NCBI RefSeq assembly: GCF_000691865.1
Contig: NZ_JMIO01000058.1
Location: 1 to 41,231 of the forward strand
DNA: 41,231 nucleotides
Source: Methanoculleus sp. MH98A
Lineage (GTDB): Archaea > Halobacteriota > Methanomicrobia > Methanomicrobiales > Methanoculleaceae
Direction of reading: 5' to 3'
Positions within the stretch are counted from its first letter, which is position 1, and the number at the start of each line of letters is the position of its first letter. Shown piece by piece: positions 1-7,785 of the stretch. A program made the position numbers and the translations under genes. The notes under the pieces were generated by a model, which did not search any database, was not told the origin of the DNA, and was given only the letters and a program-made list of their open reading frames with translations.

Positions 1-16
1 TGGTTTTATCAACCAT
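1..16 (-). CDS. rpl1: Start of ribosomal protein L1 gene (partial)
   Basis: Only the first five codons lie in the window (Met-Val-Asp-Lys-Thr), beginning with ATG at 16-14 and running off the left edge. A strong Shine-Dalgarno GGAGG lies on the minus strand at 27-23, six nucleotides before the ATG. The stop codon of L11 is about 50 bases upstream. The identity is inferred mainly from gene order, since L11 is followed by L1, L10 and L12 in most archaea; the first residues are compatible with L1. The sequence alone shows only a well-formed translation start. Confidence 0.6.
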
Positions 17-67
17 CCTTTGCCTCCATAGTACACGACCTCACGATCTTCTATGGTTGTCTGACAT

Positions 68-544
68 CTATGCGACGAGTACGCCGTCGTACTCCCCGTC
101 GTTGACAGCCTGGATCATCTCGCGGGGCTTCTTCCCCTCGACGGTGACACCGACGCTCACGCACGTTCCGAGGACCTCTTTGACCGCGGACTTCAGATCG
201 TACGAGAGCATGCCATCAAACTTCATACGGGCAATACGAACGGCGGCCTCCAGCGGCAGATCTCCTGCCACCAAAGCACCCGGCTCTGTAGACCCCTTCG
301 TGATGCCGGCCTCTTTCATGACGAGCGCCGTCGTGGGCGGAATGCCCACCTCAATCGTGAAGTTCTTCTTATCGTCGACCGTTACCGTCACCGGCACCTG
401 CATGCCGTTGAATTCGGCTGTTTTCTGGTTGATTTCGTCGACGACAGCCTTCACGTTGATACCGAGAGGTCCGAGCGCGGGCCCCAGAGGCGGGCCTGCT
501 GTTGCCTTGCCACCGGGTACCAATACCTCGACCGTTTCTGCCAT
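68..544 (-). CDS. rpl11: Ribosomal protein L11 (50S subunit, GTPase centre)
   Basis: A 158-residue protein with the typical L11 layout. The N-terminal domain has the Pro/Gly-rich segment [20 protein letters not shown], which contacts elongation factors. The C-terminal rRNA-binding domain (about 70-140) contains the conserved KxGxTKGS-like segment and ends in an acidic tail. L11 binds 23S rRNA at the GTPase-associated centre with the L10/L12 stalk. The start at 544 is supported by a GGTGA Shine-Dalgarno at 555-551. It follows spt5 after a 194-base gap that contains its own TATA-like element, so it is probably transcribed both from that promoter and by readthrough. L1 follows directly. Confidence 0.97.
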   Translation of the reverse strand: MAETVEVLVPGGKATAGPPLGPALGPLGINVKAVVDEINQKTAEFNGMQVPVTVTVDDKKNFTIEVGIPPTTALVMKEAGITKGSTEPGALVAGDLPLEAAVRIARMKFDGMLSYDLKSAVKEVLGTCVSVGVTVEGKKPREMIQAVNDGEYDGVLVA

Positions 545-562
545 ACAAGTTCACCAGCTTAT

Positions 563-622
563 TATTCCTCAGGGGAATAGTTGCCTGGGTTATCTAAGGT
601 CAACGTGGGAGGATTTAAAGTA
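563..622 (-). promoter_or_regulatory. Probable promoter and leader hairpin of the L11-L1 unit
   Basis: On the minus strand the 194-base spt5-rpl11 gap holds a TATA-like ACTTTAAATCC at about 622-612. The expected transcription start is about 25 bases further on, which gives a leader of roughly 45-50 nucleotides before the L11 ATG. Within that leader is a perfect 6-bp inverted repeat, TATTCC/GGAATA with a 5-base spacer, at 563-579. The motif is visible; its use as a promoter and any role of the hairpin in translational control are inference. Confidence 0.5.
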
Positions 623-711
623 CAGTACCCGGGCGGCATACGAGCGGTGCATGAACCGCATGCCCGGCAGTCGGGAATCGGATCGCCGTCGGTATAGCAG
701 GACGCGGCAGG

Positions 712-725
712 ACAAAAAAGAAATT
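712..725 (-). terminator. Oligo-T terminator after spt5
   Basis: About 13 bases downstream of the spt5 stop codon the minus strand reads AATTTCTTTTTTGT. T-runs of this kind are sufficient for termination by archaeal RNA polymerase. This supports partial separation of the ftsZ-secE-spt5 unit from rpl11. Confidence 0.55.
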
Positions 726-738
726 AGCGTTGTATTCT

Positions 739-1221
739 TCAGGAAGCGTCTTCCGAGCGTTCCACGACGCGAACGGAGTCGCCGCGGACCGTGATCGGGA
801 TCGGAACCATACTCTCGTAGAGTTCGACCGTAATCTCTTCCTTTCCGGTATCGATACGCTTGACAACCGCTTTCTCACCCTTGAACGGGCCGGCGATGAT
901 CTCGACGATGGTGCCCTCGGTGATGCCGCTGACCACCGGTTTCGGCACCAGGAAATGCTCCACCTCGGAGAGAGCCGTCGAGCCCTGCACCACCGCGCGC
1001 GCATGAGGGATCAGCTCCACCAGCTGCTCTATCCGGGCGATGGAGTCCGGGCTCTCCACGAGGACGTAGCCTTTCAGTTCCTCGGGAACCATGACGGCCA
1101 TCACGTGGATGTCTTTCTGCTCCCGGGTCACCTTCTCGATGTTGTCGGCTACCGTCCGCTCCTGCTTTGCGGTCGTCTTTATTGCGTATACTCTATTTGC
1201 GCTCTCAACCATATCCATCAT
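739..1221 (-). CDS. spt5: Transcription elongation factor Spt5 (NusG family)
   Basis: This 160-residue protein has the compact archaeal Spt5 architecture. An N-terminal NGN domain (about 10-95; VYAIKTTAKQERTVADNI, GYVLVE) binds the RNA polymerase clamp. A C-terminal KOW domain (about 105-150) contains the core IAGPFKGEKAVVKRID. It forms a processivity clamp with Spt4 and can couple transcription to translation. The start ATG at 1221 overlaps the secE stop as ATGA, which implies translational coupling; a start at the fourth residue Met (1212, MVES) is an alternative. secE-spt5-L11-L1 is the classic conserved order in archaea and bacteria. The frame is intact. Confidence 0.95.
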   Translation of the reverse strand: MMDMVESANRVYAIKTTAKQERTVADNIEKVTREQKDIHVMAVMVPEELKGYVLVESPDSIARIEQLVELIPHARAVVQGSTALSEVEHFLVPKPVVSGITEGTIVEIIAGPFKGEKAVVKRIDTGKEEITVELYESMVPIPITVRGDSVRVVERSEDAS

Positions 1222-1426
1222 TTGGGCAGTACCAGCATGATCTCGTATATGATAAAGCCGACAAGGCCGATGAGCATGATCCCGGCCGCAGCCACGATGG
1301 CGATCTTGGAGAACTCGTCGCGGGTCGCGTCCGTGCCAGTTTCAGCACGCGCCAGTACTTCTTGAAGAGTTCCTCCTCGATCTTGAACGACTTTACTTCC
1401 TCCAACGTCTCTTTATAATCCATCAT
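1218..1426 (-). CDS. secE: Protein translocase subunit SecE/Sec61-gamma, frameshifted in this sequence
   Basis: This small tail-anchored subunit of the SecYEG/Sec61 channel would be 69 residues if one base is restored. The N-terminal amphipathic part (MMDYKETLEEVKSF, FKKYWRVLKLAR) is in one frame. The rest (DEFSKIAIVAAAG, then a hydrophobic segment ending EIMLVLPK) is in the next frame and stops at 1218. The break is near 1324-1330, where the minus strand reads ACGCGACCCGC and ACGCCGACCCGC would keep the frame. The single transmembrane helix lies after the break, so as written the protein would be non-functional. secE is essential, so a sequencing error is far more likely than a true mutation. 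It lies 6 bases after ftsZ and overlaps spt5. Confidence 0.9.
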
Positions 1427-1432
1427 ACCGGC

Positions 1433-2529
1433 TCACTTCAGGAAGTCGATCTCAAACTGTTTCATCATACGTGGCATACTCTTTTCGTTTCTCCCATATA
1501 TTTGTGGTGACCGGACACCGGTGACCACGAGCAGCGTACGCATCTTGCCCTGCATGTCGGGGTCGACCTGGGCACCCCAGATGATGCGGGCATCGGGATC
1601 GATGCGGTCGTAGACCTCCTGGATGACGCCTTCGGCCTCGGACATCGTCATATCGGGTCCGCCGACCACGTTGACGAGCGCCGCGCTCGCCCCGGAGATA
1701 TCGACGTCGAGCAGCGGGGAGCGCAGCGCCTTCTTGACCGAGTCGGCGGCTTTGTCCTCACTGTCGCTTTCTCCCATCCCGATCATCGCGACGCTCCCCG
1801 CTCCATGACGGTCCGGACATCGGCGAAGTCGAGGTTGACGAGACCGGGCATCGTGATGAGCTCGGTGATGCCCTTGACCGCCCGCATCAGCACCTCGTCC
1901 GAGACCTTGAACGCGGCGTGGAGCGGAAGCCGGGGCACGACCTCAAGCAGACGGTCGTTGGGGACGACGATGACGGTATCCGCCACCTCGCGGAGCCGCT
2001 CGAGGCCGGCCTCCGCGTTCTGCCCCCGGATAGCGCCTTCCACCGTGAACGGCAGGGTGACCACCGCAATGGTCAGTGCGCCCTCCTCCCTCGCTGCCTT
2101 CGCGACCACGGGTGCGGAGCCGGTACCGGTGCCGCCACCGAGCCCGGTGGTGATGAAGACCATGTCGCATCCCTGGACGGCCCGCTTGATGTCGTCCTCG
2201 TTCTCGAGGGCCGCTTCCTCGCCGACCTGGGGGATCGAGCCCGCGCCGAGGCCGCGGGTTCTCTGCCTTCCGATGAGGATCCGGGTTTCCGAACGGGTTC
2301 TGACAAGGTGCTGCGCGTCGGTGTTGAGAGCGATCAGCCGCGCCCCGTTGATGCCTTCGTCCGCCATCCGGGTCACCGTGTTCGAACCGCCGCCGCCGCA
2401 CCCGATGACTGCGATCTCAGTCCGGAGTTCCATGAGGAGATCTTCAAGATCCTTTTCGACCTCCGTGGGCTCAGCAAAGCGCTGCTCCTCTCGCGCCCGT
2501 GAAAGTGCCTCTTCTACGATGGATTTCAT
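1433..2529 (-). CDS. ftsZ: Cell division GTPase FtsZ, frameshifted in this sequence
   Basis: FtsZ polymerises at mid-cell with GTP. Visible motifs are the first glycine box GCGGGGSN (near 43-50), NTDAQHL, the tubulin signature [10 protein letters not shown] (near 130) and the T7-loop [11 protein letters not shown] with the catalytic Asp. The 5' part (248 codons, from 2529) runs to a premature stop at 1783. The C-terminal domain continues in another frame from about 1790 ([13 protein letters not shown]) to 1433. Adding one G to the run in GAGCGGGGAGC near 1797-1801 joins them as [12 protein letters not shown] and gives 365 residues, the normal family length. The start ATG overlaps the dtdA stop as ATGA. 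Linkage to secE-spt5 is the common euryarchaeal ftsZ context. The frameshift is probably a sequencing error. Confidence 0.93.
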
Positions 2530-3838
2530 ATGTAACTCTCCAATCCCGGAATATGTATCCGCTTCACGCTGGTTGTCTGCACTGCATCGGGTGTGACCCT
2601 CCTCCCCTCGATATCGACCGCCTTTCCGCCGGCAAGCATGGCAAAGAGCGGCCCTTCAGGGATCCCGTGTCTGCGCGCCTTCCCGGGGTCGAACCGCACC
2701 TTCCGGAGGACGAGGTGATCACCGTCGATAACAGCATTTTCACAGATAAGTAAGAGTTTTACACACAGGGTAGTTATATCACTTGCGAGTCGGGACGACT
2801 CGTTTTCGAAGCAGATGAACGTCGATAAAACTTCATGCGAGCCTTTCGAGAGATGAGCGACCGGCAATCCGTCGAGACCGTTGAGAAAACCCGATCTATC
2901 TGATTTAATCGTTTCTTCAATCAACCCGGGGGCTATCCGCACCACGGCGGGAGTCCCGTCTCCCCTGAGATCGTGGATGCGGATGCGTGAGCCGGGAGCG
3001 ATCTCTTCGGCGAGAGTCCTGACCCGGAGATAGGCGGCCCAGGCAAGGCCGGACGCCTCCAGGATCTCCGACTCGGAGAGGAGGGGGAGGGCGGCGGCGG
3101 CGAGCATCCGCTCGATCCGCCCGGCATCGTCTTTAGAGAGGGACTTTCTGTCGATGTAGGCCGCCACGGCGCCGCTCGCCTCCTGCATCGTCCGGAGGAG
3201 AACCGGGTCTACGGCACCGATCTGCCGCGTCGGGACCATGTGCCGAAGGCGCCCCGGGAGGAGAGGGCGATATCGGTCTGCCGCACGGCGTAATGAGTTC
3301 CGCCGAAGCCGAGAAGATTGATCGTCTCCTGCGGCTCCGCGGCGAGGATGCTCTCCGCAACCGCCCTTCCGGCGGCCGGATCGGCCCATTCGGTCGCGGT
3401 CGACCCGATCTCGACGAAGAGCGACGGCGTCGAGAGTTCCGTCGGGCCGTGATGCGTCACCTCGTAGGAGACCCGGTAGCCCTCTGGAGCGCGGGCGGCG
3501 AGGTTGCCGAGGATTGCGTGCATCCACGCGGGAGCTGCCGGTGCGAGTCTTCCCGGCTCCCCGCCGAGGTCGGCCCCCTCGTAGTTGCCGGTGACGTGCA
3601 CGGTCAGGGCGGGCGTCTGGTGCACGCTCGCGTGCCGGGATATGAAAAGAATGAGATCGGCATCGACCTTCTCGTCGATCAGGTCCTGGTGGATCAGCCT
3701 TCCTGCGACCTCATAGAACGTCAGTTCGTGCTGTTCCGCAAGCGGCCACCGCCCGCCCGCCGCGAGCAGGGTCTGGAGGTGGTTTTTGATGTTGACTCCT
3801 GCAACGTCCTGTTGTGAATTGATCAGCGCGATCCGCAT
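2526..3838 (-). CDS. dtdA: D-aminoacyl-tRNA deacylase, archaeal type (DtdA), frameshifted in this sequence
   Basis: DtdA hydrolyses D-amino acids from mischarged tRNA. The N-terminal part starts at 3838 ([20 protein letters not shown]) and includes [20 protein letters not shown] and the family motif [10 protein letters not shown]. It then loses frame near 3233-3240, where TTCGGCACATG lacks one G or C. The other frame continues [16 protein letters not shown] to [20 protein letters not shown] and ends ESYI at 2526. With one base restored the protein is 437 residues, normal for archaeal DtdA. Its stop overlaps the ftsZ start. Its start is 94 bases from the divergent small gene at 3933. Longer upstream extensions in frame were rejected because MRIALIN is the family N-terminus. 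Confidence 0.9.
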
Positions 3839-3932
3839 CGGGTACAATGTGGGTCGCGGAGCTGCTAAAGGGTAGTGCTTGACTGGCGCGATAGTAAATC
3901 CTATCTCCCTGCAGGCAAACCATGTGGGTACT

Positions 3933-4115
3933 ATGGACGAGGATAAGATACGAAAAGCCTTCGAGGCATACGGCATAGAAGACGAAATAACCTGCCCGCA
4001 GGCCTTCGAGATATCGGAGAAATACAGCATCCCGAAGATGGATATCGCCCGGTACTGCAACCAGCGCGAACCGAGAATAAAGATCCGCGGCTGTCAGCTG
4101 GGCTGCTTCAGATGA
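3933..4115 (+). CDS. Small conserved Cys-containing protein preceding moeA
   Basis: This 60-residue protein starts MDEDKIRKAFEAYG and ends RGCQLGCFR. It has four cysteines at 21, 42, 54 and 58, with a CxxxC pair at the C-terminus, so metal or Fe-S binding is possible but not shown. The middle (KYSIPKMDIARYCNQ) looks like a helix-turn-helix-sized pair of helices. I know of similar short proteins in methanogens but no assigned function. The stop overlaps the moeA ATG as ATGA, so it is the first gene of a translationally coupled unit with two moeA genes. A role linked to molybdenum or tungsten cofactor is suggested by context only. Confidence 0.75.
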   Translation: MDEDKIRKAFEAYGIEDEITCPQAFEISEKYSIPKMDIARYCNQREPRIKIRGCQLGCFR

Positions 4116-5314
4116 GCCTGTTCCTCGAGGTCGTATCCGTCACCGAGGCCGTAAAGGCGGTGCAAAAGATCGCCCCGCCGCCCGGGTGCGAGGACGTCCC
4201 GCTCGAAGACGCCCTGTACCGGGTTCTCGCGAGGGACGTCCTTGCCGATATCGACATCCCGGGGTTCGACCGTTCGACGGTCGACGGCTACGCGGTCGCC
4301 GCGGCCGAGACCACCGGGGCGTCCGAGGCCATCCCGGCGATGCTCCAGTGCCGGGGCAGAATCGGGATGGGAAGCGCGGATGCCGGGAGCATCTCCCCCG
4401 GATCGTGCAGGTACGTCCCCACCGGCGGCGCTCTCCCCACGGGCGCGGACGCAGTGGTGATGATCGAGCACGCCGAGCAGATAGGAGACGACATCCTGGT
4501 ACACCGCCCGGTGGCCCCCGGTGAGAACGTGGTCTTTTGCGGCGAGGATTTCGGGGCAGGGAAGGTGGCCCTGGAACGGGGGCGCGTGCTGACTCCCCGC
4601 GAGATCGGCGTTGCCGCGGCGGTCGGCGCCGACCGGGTCAGCGTGGTGAAGATGCCCCGGATCGGGATCGTCTCAACGGGAAACGAACTCGTCCCCGTCG
4701 TCGAGACCCCCGGGCCGGGCGAGGTGCGGGACGCGAACTCCTACCTTGCGGGTGCTTTCGTGACGGAACGGGGCTGCCACCCGGTCTACTTCGGGATCGT
4801 CAGGGACGATCGGGCCGTGCTGAAGCGGGCGGTCTCTTCGGCGCTTGACCGGTGCGACGCGGTTCTGGTCTCGGGAGGCTCGTCGAAAGACGAACGGGAC
4901 AACACCGCGGCGGTCGTCGCGGAACTCGGCGAGGTGCTGGTGCACGGGATCGCTATCGCACCCGGAAAGCCGACCATCATCGGGACGGCACGGGGAAAAC
5001 CGGTCATCGGGCTCCCCGGACACCCGGCCTCGGCTTTCGTCGTGCTCGTCGCCGTCGTCGACCACCTGCTCGCGGCGATGCGGCAGACCGCCGTCTCCCG
5101 GCGAACCGTCCGTGCACGGCTGACCCAGAACATCCCCTCCACCCGCGGGCGGGAGGACTACGTCCGGGTCAGTCTCAGTGGCGGGGAGGCGACGCCGGTC
5201 TTCGGGAAATCGGGACTCCTCAACACCCTGGTGCAGAGCGAGGGACTGGTGCGGATCCCGGCATCGAGCGAGGGGTTCGAGGTCGGCGAAGAGGTCGAGG
5301 TGATCCTGTGGTGA
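4112..5314 (+). CDS. moeA: Molybdopterin molybdenumtransferase MoeA
   Basis: MoeA inserts molybdate or tungstate into adenylated molybdopterin, in the cytoplasm. The 400-residue product contains FDRSTVDGYAV (near 52-62), PTGGALPTGADAVVMIEHAE, IGIVSTGNELV, PGEVRDANSY, VLVSGGSSKDERDNT (the loop equivalent to GGVSxGxxD) and GLPGHPASA. A C-terminal MoeA domain IV follows, ending EEVEVILW. The start ATG overlaps the preceding stop, and the stop overlaps the GTG of the next moeA as GTGA. Methanogens need Mo/W cofactor for formylmethanofuran dehydrogenase and formate dehydrogenase, so two MoeA genes with different metal preference are plausible; which one is Mo or W cannot be read here. Confidence 0.95.
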   Translation: MSLFLEVVSVTEAVKAVQKIAPPPGCEDVPLEDALYRVLARDVLADIDIPGFDRSTVDGYAVAAAETTGASEAIPAMLQCRGRIGMGSADAGSISPGSCRYVPTGGALPTGADAVVMIEHAEQIGDDILVHRPVAPGENVVFCGEDFGAGKVALERGRVLTPREIGVAAAVGADRVSVVKMPRIGIVSTGNELVPVVETPGPGEVRDANSYLAGAFVTERGCHPVYFGIVRDDRAVLKRAVSSALDRCDAVLVSGGSSKDERDNTAAVVAELGEVLVHGIAIAPGKPTIIGTARGKPVIGLPGHPASAFVVLVAVVDHLLAAMRQTAVSRRTVRARLTQNIPSTRGREDYVRVSLSGGEATPVFGKSGLLNTLVQSEGLVRIPASSEGFEVGEEVEVILW

Positions 5315-7218
5315 AGCGCTACCTCTCGGTCATATCGCTCGCGGAGGCGCGGGCGCTTGTTGAGACCGCTTTTTCGGCTGTTCCGGGAATCGCCCGCATC
5401 CCGGTGAATCCCGGGGCGGTTGGGAAGATCACCGCGGAGCCCATATTCGCCCGGTTCTCGGTTCCCGCCATCCACCTCTCGGCGATGGACGGGATCGCGG
5501 TCAGGAGTGCCGACACCGTCGGCGCGAGCGAGCAGCGCCCGGTGACCCTCCCGGATGCGGCGAGGGTCAATACAGGAAACATCGTTCCGCCCGATTACGA
5601 CGCGGTGGTGATGATCGAGGACGTCTGGGTCGGGTCGAAGCCTGACGACGTCGCCCGCTCCGCTCCCGTGGAACGTCGCGACGCCGAGACCTACACCGTC
5701 CGAAAGCCGGTCAGCCCCTGGCAGCACATCCGCCCGGTCGGCGAGGATATCGGCGAGTCGGAGATGATCCTCCCGAGGGGGCACCGGATCCGGCCGCACG
5801 ATCTGGGGGCGCTCGCGAACTACGGGGTCACGGAGATTGCGGTCATGAACCTCCGCGCCGGCCTGATCCCCACCGGGAGCGAACTCGTGCCGGCGGGCGA
5901 GATGCCCCCGCCCGGGAAGGTAGTGGAGAGCAACACCCTGATGGCCGCGTCCGTCCTCGCGGAAGCGGGCGTGGATGCGCACCGCTACGGGATTGTCCCG
6001 GACGACAGCGAGATGATCCGGGACGCCATCCGGCGCGGCGTCGCAGAGAACGATATCCTGTTCGTCTCGGCGGGGTCGTCCGCCGGGACCCGGGACTACA
6101 CCGCCGATGTCATCGCAGATCTCGGCGAGGTGCTGGCGCACGGGGTCGCCATCAAACCCGGAAAGCCGGTGATCATCGGCAGGATCGAGGGAAAACCGGT
6201 GATCGGGCTCCCGGGCTACCCTCTTGCCGCGGCGACGGTGCTGCGCGAGCTCGTCATGCCGCTCGTCGCCCGCTACGGTATGCCCGTCCGCGAGCCCGAA
6301 CGCGTCGCCGCCCGGCTGACCACAAGCCTCCACTCCGATATCGGGACCGACGAGTTCGTCCTCCTCTCGACAGGAAGGATTGGTGACCGCTGGGTGGCGG
6401 TCCCACAATCACGGGGCGCAGGCGTCCAGATGAGCGCGGTGCGGGCGAACGGCTACATGCAGATCCCGTCGCAGAAGGAGGGGGCCGAGGCGGGGGAGGG
6501 CGTGGACGTCCGGCTCACCGTCCCCCGCGCGGAGGCGGAGGAGGCGGTGCTCGTTACCGGCAGCCACGACCCCGCCCTCGACCACCTGGCCGATCTGGTG
6601 CGGCCGCACGGGGTCGAGATCCACTCCACCCACGTCGGGAGCATGGGCGGGGTGATCGCGTTAAAAAAGCAGGAGTGCCACGCGGCCCCGATGCACCTTC
6701 TCGCCCCCGACGGCACCTACAATACCCATTACCTGGAGCGCTACATGCCGGACGCCGACCTCGTCCTCCTCTGCGTGGCACAGCGCCAGCAGGGGGTCAT
6801 CTCCCGCGACGGCCTCGGGTTTGAGGACCTGCCCGGCCGGACGTTCGTCAACCGGCAGAAGGGGTCGGGAACCAGGGTGCTCCTCGATCACCATCTCGCA
6901 CAGCAGGGCATCGACCCGGCGTCCATCCCCGGCTACGAGCGCGAGGTGACGACGCACCTTGCAGTGGCGCTTGCGGTTCGGACCGGGGAGGTCGACGCGG
7001 GGATGGGGGTCTACAGCGCCGCGAAAGCGCTCGACCTCGCGTTCGTCCCGGTGGCTACGGAGCGCTACGAGCTCGCGATGCACCGCGAGATGCTCGACGA
7101 CCCGCGGATCGCGGCTCTCATCGAGACCGTCTCCTCGGAGGTGTTCAGGAAGATTCTCCGGGACCTCGGGGGCTACGAGACGGCCGAGACAGGCGTCCTG
7201 CGCGAACTGCGAGAATGA
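5311..7218 (+). CDS. MoeA fused to a C-terminal periplasmic-binding-like domain
   Basis: The 635-residue product has two parts. Residues 1 to about 400 form a second MoeA: IHLSAMDGIAVRS, GNIVPPDYDAVVMIEDV, GLIPTGSELVPAGEMP, VSAGSSAGTRDYTAD and GLPGYPLAA. About 410-635 form a substrate-binding-like domain of the kind seen in ModE/LysR-linked proteins (PBP_like): VLVTGSHDPALDHLADLV, GGVIALKKQECHAAPMHLL, FVNRQKGSGTRVLLDHHL. This domain has no signal peptide, so it is cytoplasmic and may sense or hand over a metal oxyanion; that is inference. The GTG start at 5311 overlaps the upstream stop. The last 74 bases overlap the convergent gene at 7145. Confidence 0.92.
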   Translation: MKRYLSVISLAEARALVETAFSAVPGIARIPVNPGAVGKITAEPIFARFSVPAIHLSAMDGIAVRSADTVGASEQRPVTLPDAARVNTGNIVPPDYDAVVMIEDVWVGSKPDDVARSAPVERRDAETYTVRKPVSPWQHIRPVGEDIGESEMILPRGHRIRPHDLGALANYGVTEIAVMNLRAGLIPTGSELVPAGEMPPPGKVVESNTLMAASVLAEAGVDAHRYGIVPDDSEMIRDAIRRGVAENDILFVSAGSSAGTRDYTADVIADLGEVLAHGVAIKPGKPVIIGRIEGKPVIGLPGYPLAAATVLRELVMPLVARYGMPVREPERVAARLTTSLHSDIGTDEFVLLSTGRIGDRWVAVPQSRGAGVQMSAVRANGYMQIPSQKEGAEAGEGVDVRLTVPRAEAEEAVLVTGSHDPALDHLADLVRPHGVEIHSTHVGSMGGVIALKKQECHAAPMHLLAPDGTYNTHYLERYMPDADLVLLCVAQRQQGVISRDGLGFEDLPGRTFVNRQKGSGTRVLLDHHLAQQGIDPASIPGYEREVTTHLAVALAVRTGEVDAGMGVYSAAKALDLAFVPVATERYELAMHREMLDDPRIAALIETVSSEVFRKILRDLGGYETAETGVLRELRE

Positions 7219-7627
7219 CCGCCTCCTCGGGCGTGGCGCAGACAAACACCCCCTCTATCTTCCAGGTCAGAAGACCGAAGACCGGCTTTCCCGTCTTGAG
7301 CGCAACGGCAATCTCCGAGAGCGTGCCGTAGCCTCCCCCGACGGCGATCACCGCGTCGGCCGAGTTGACCAGGACGACGTTCCTCGCGTGGCCCAGCCCG
7401 GTACGGATGACGATATCGAGAAAGGCGTTCCCCTCCCCGGTGTCCGGGAGGATGCCCACGGTCGTTCCGCCGGCCTCTTTTGCCCCCCTGCAGGCGGCCT
7501 CCATCACCCCGCCGAGCCCGCCGCAGCAGACGGTCTCATGGTTGCCGGCGATGAGGTAGCCGATGGTCTCCGCCGCTTCGTACTCCTCAACGGAACAGTC
7601 CCCCCGCCCGATGACTGCAATCTGCAT
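7145..7627 (-). CDS. Rossmann nucleotide-binding protein of the TIGR00725/MoCo-carrier type
   Basis: This 160-residue protein resembles the LOG/SLOG superfamily. It starts MQIAVIGRGDCS and has CCGGLGGVMEAACRGAKEAGG and AVGGGYGTLSEIAVALKTGKPV, which form the phosphate-binding surface. Members of this group include the molybdenum cofactor carrier protein of algae. Convergence with two moeA genes makes a cofactor-carrying or protecting role an attractive inference; the family also contains proteins of unknown function. The last 24 or so residues overlap the 3' end of the moeA fusion on the other strand, so the extreme C-terminus (SRPSRSPRGPGESS) is less certain. It is divergent from ileS. Confidence 0.85.
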   Translation of the reverse strand: MQIAVIGRGDCSVEEYEAAETIGYLIAGNHETVCCGGLGGVMEAACRGAKEAGGTTVGILPDTGEGNAFLDIVIRTGLGHARNVVLVNSADAVIAVGGGYGTLSEIAVALKTGKPVFGLLTWKIEGVFVCATPEEAVILAVRAGRLSRPSRSPRGPGESS

Positions 7628-7785
7628 GGGGGAGATGTCGGGGGGTTGGGAGATAAAAGAAGGGGTGGGTTAAGGTGCAATGAACGTCGCACTTCGCGTG
7701 AGTCTGCACCACTCCCTATAGTACAAAACGCTTTGTCTCCCAACAACAAACGGTACACCAGAGTGCTGAATATGAGGGATACGAG

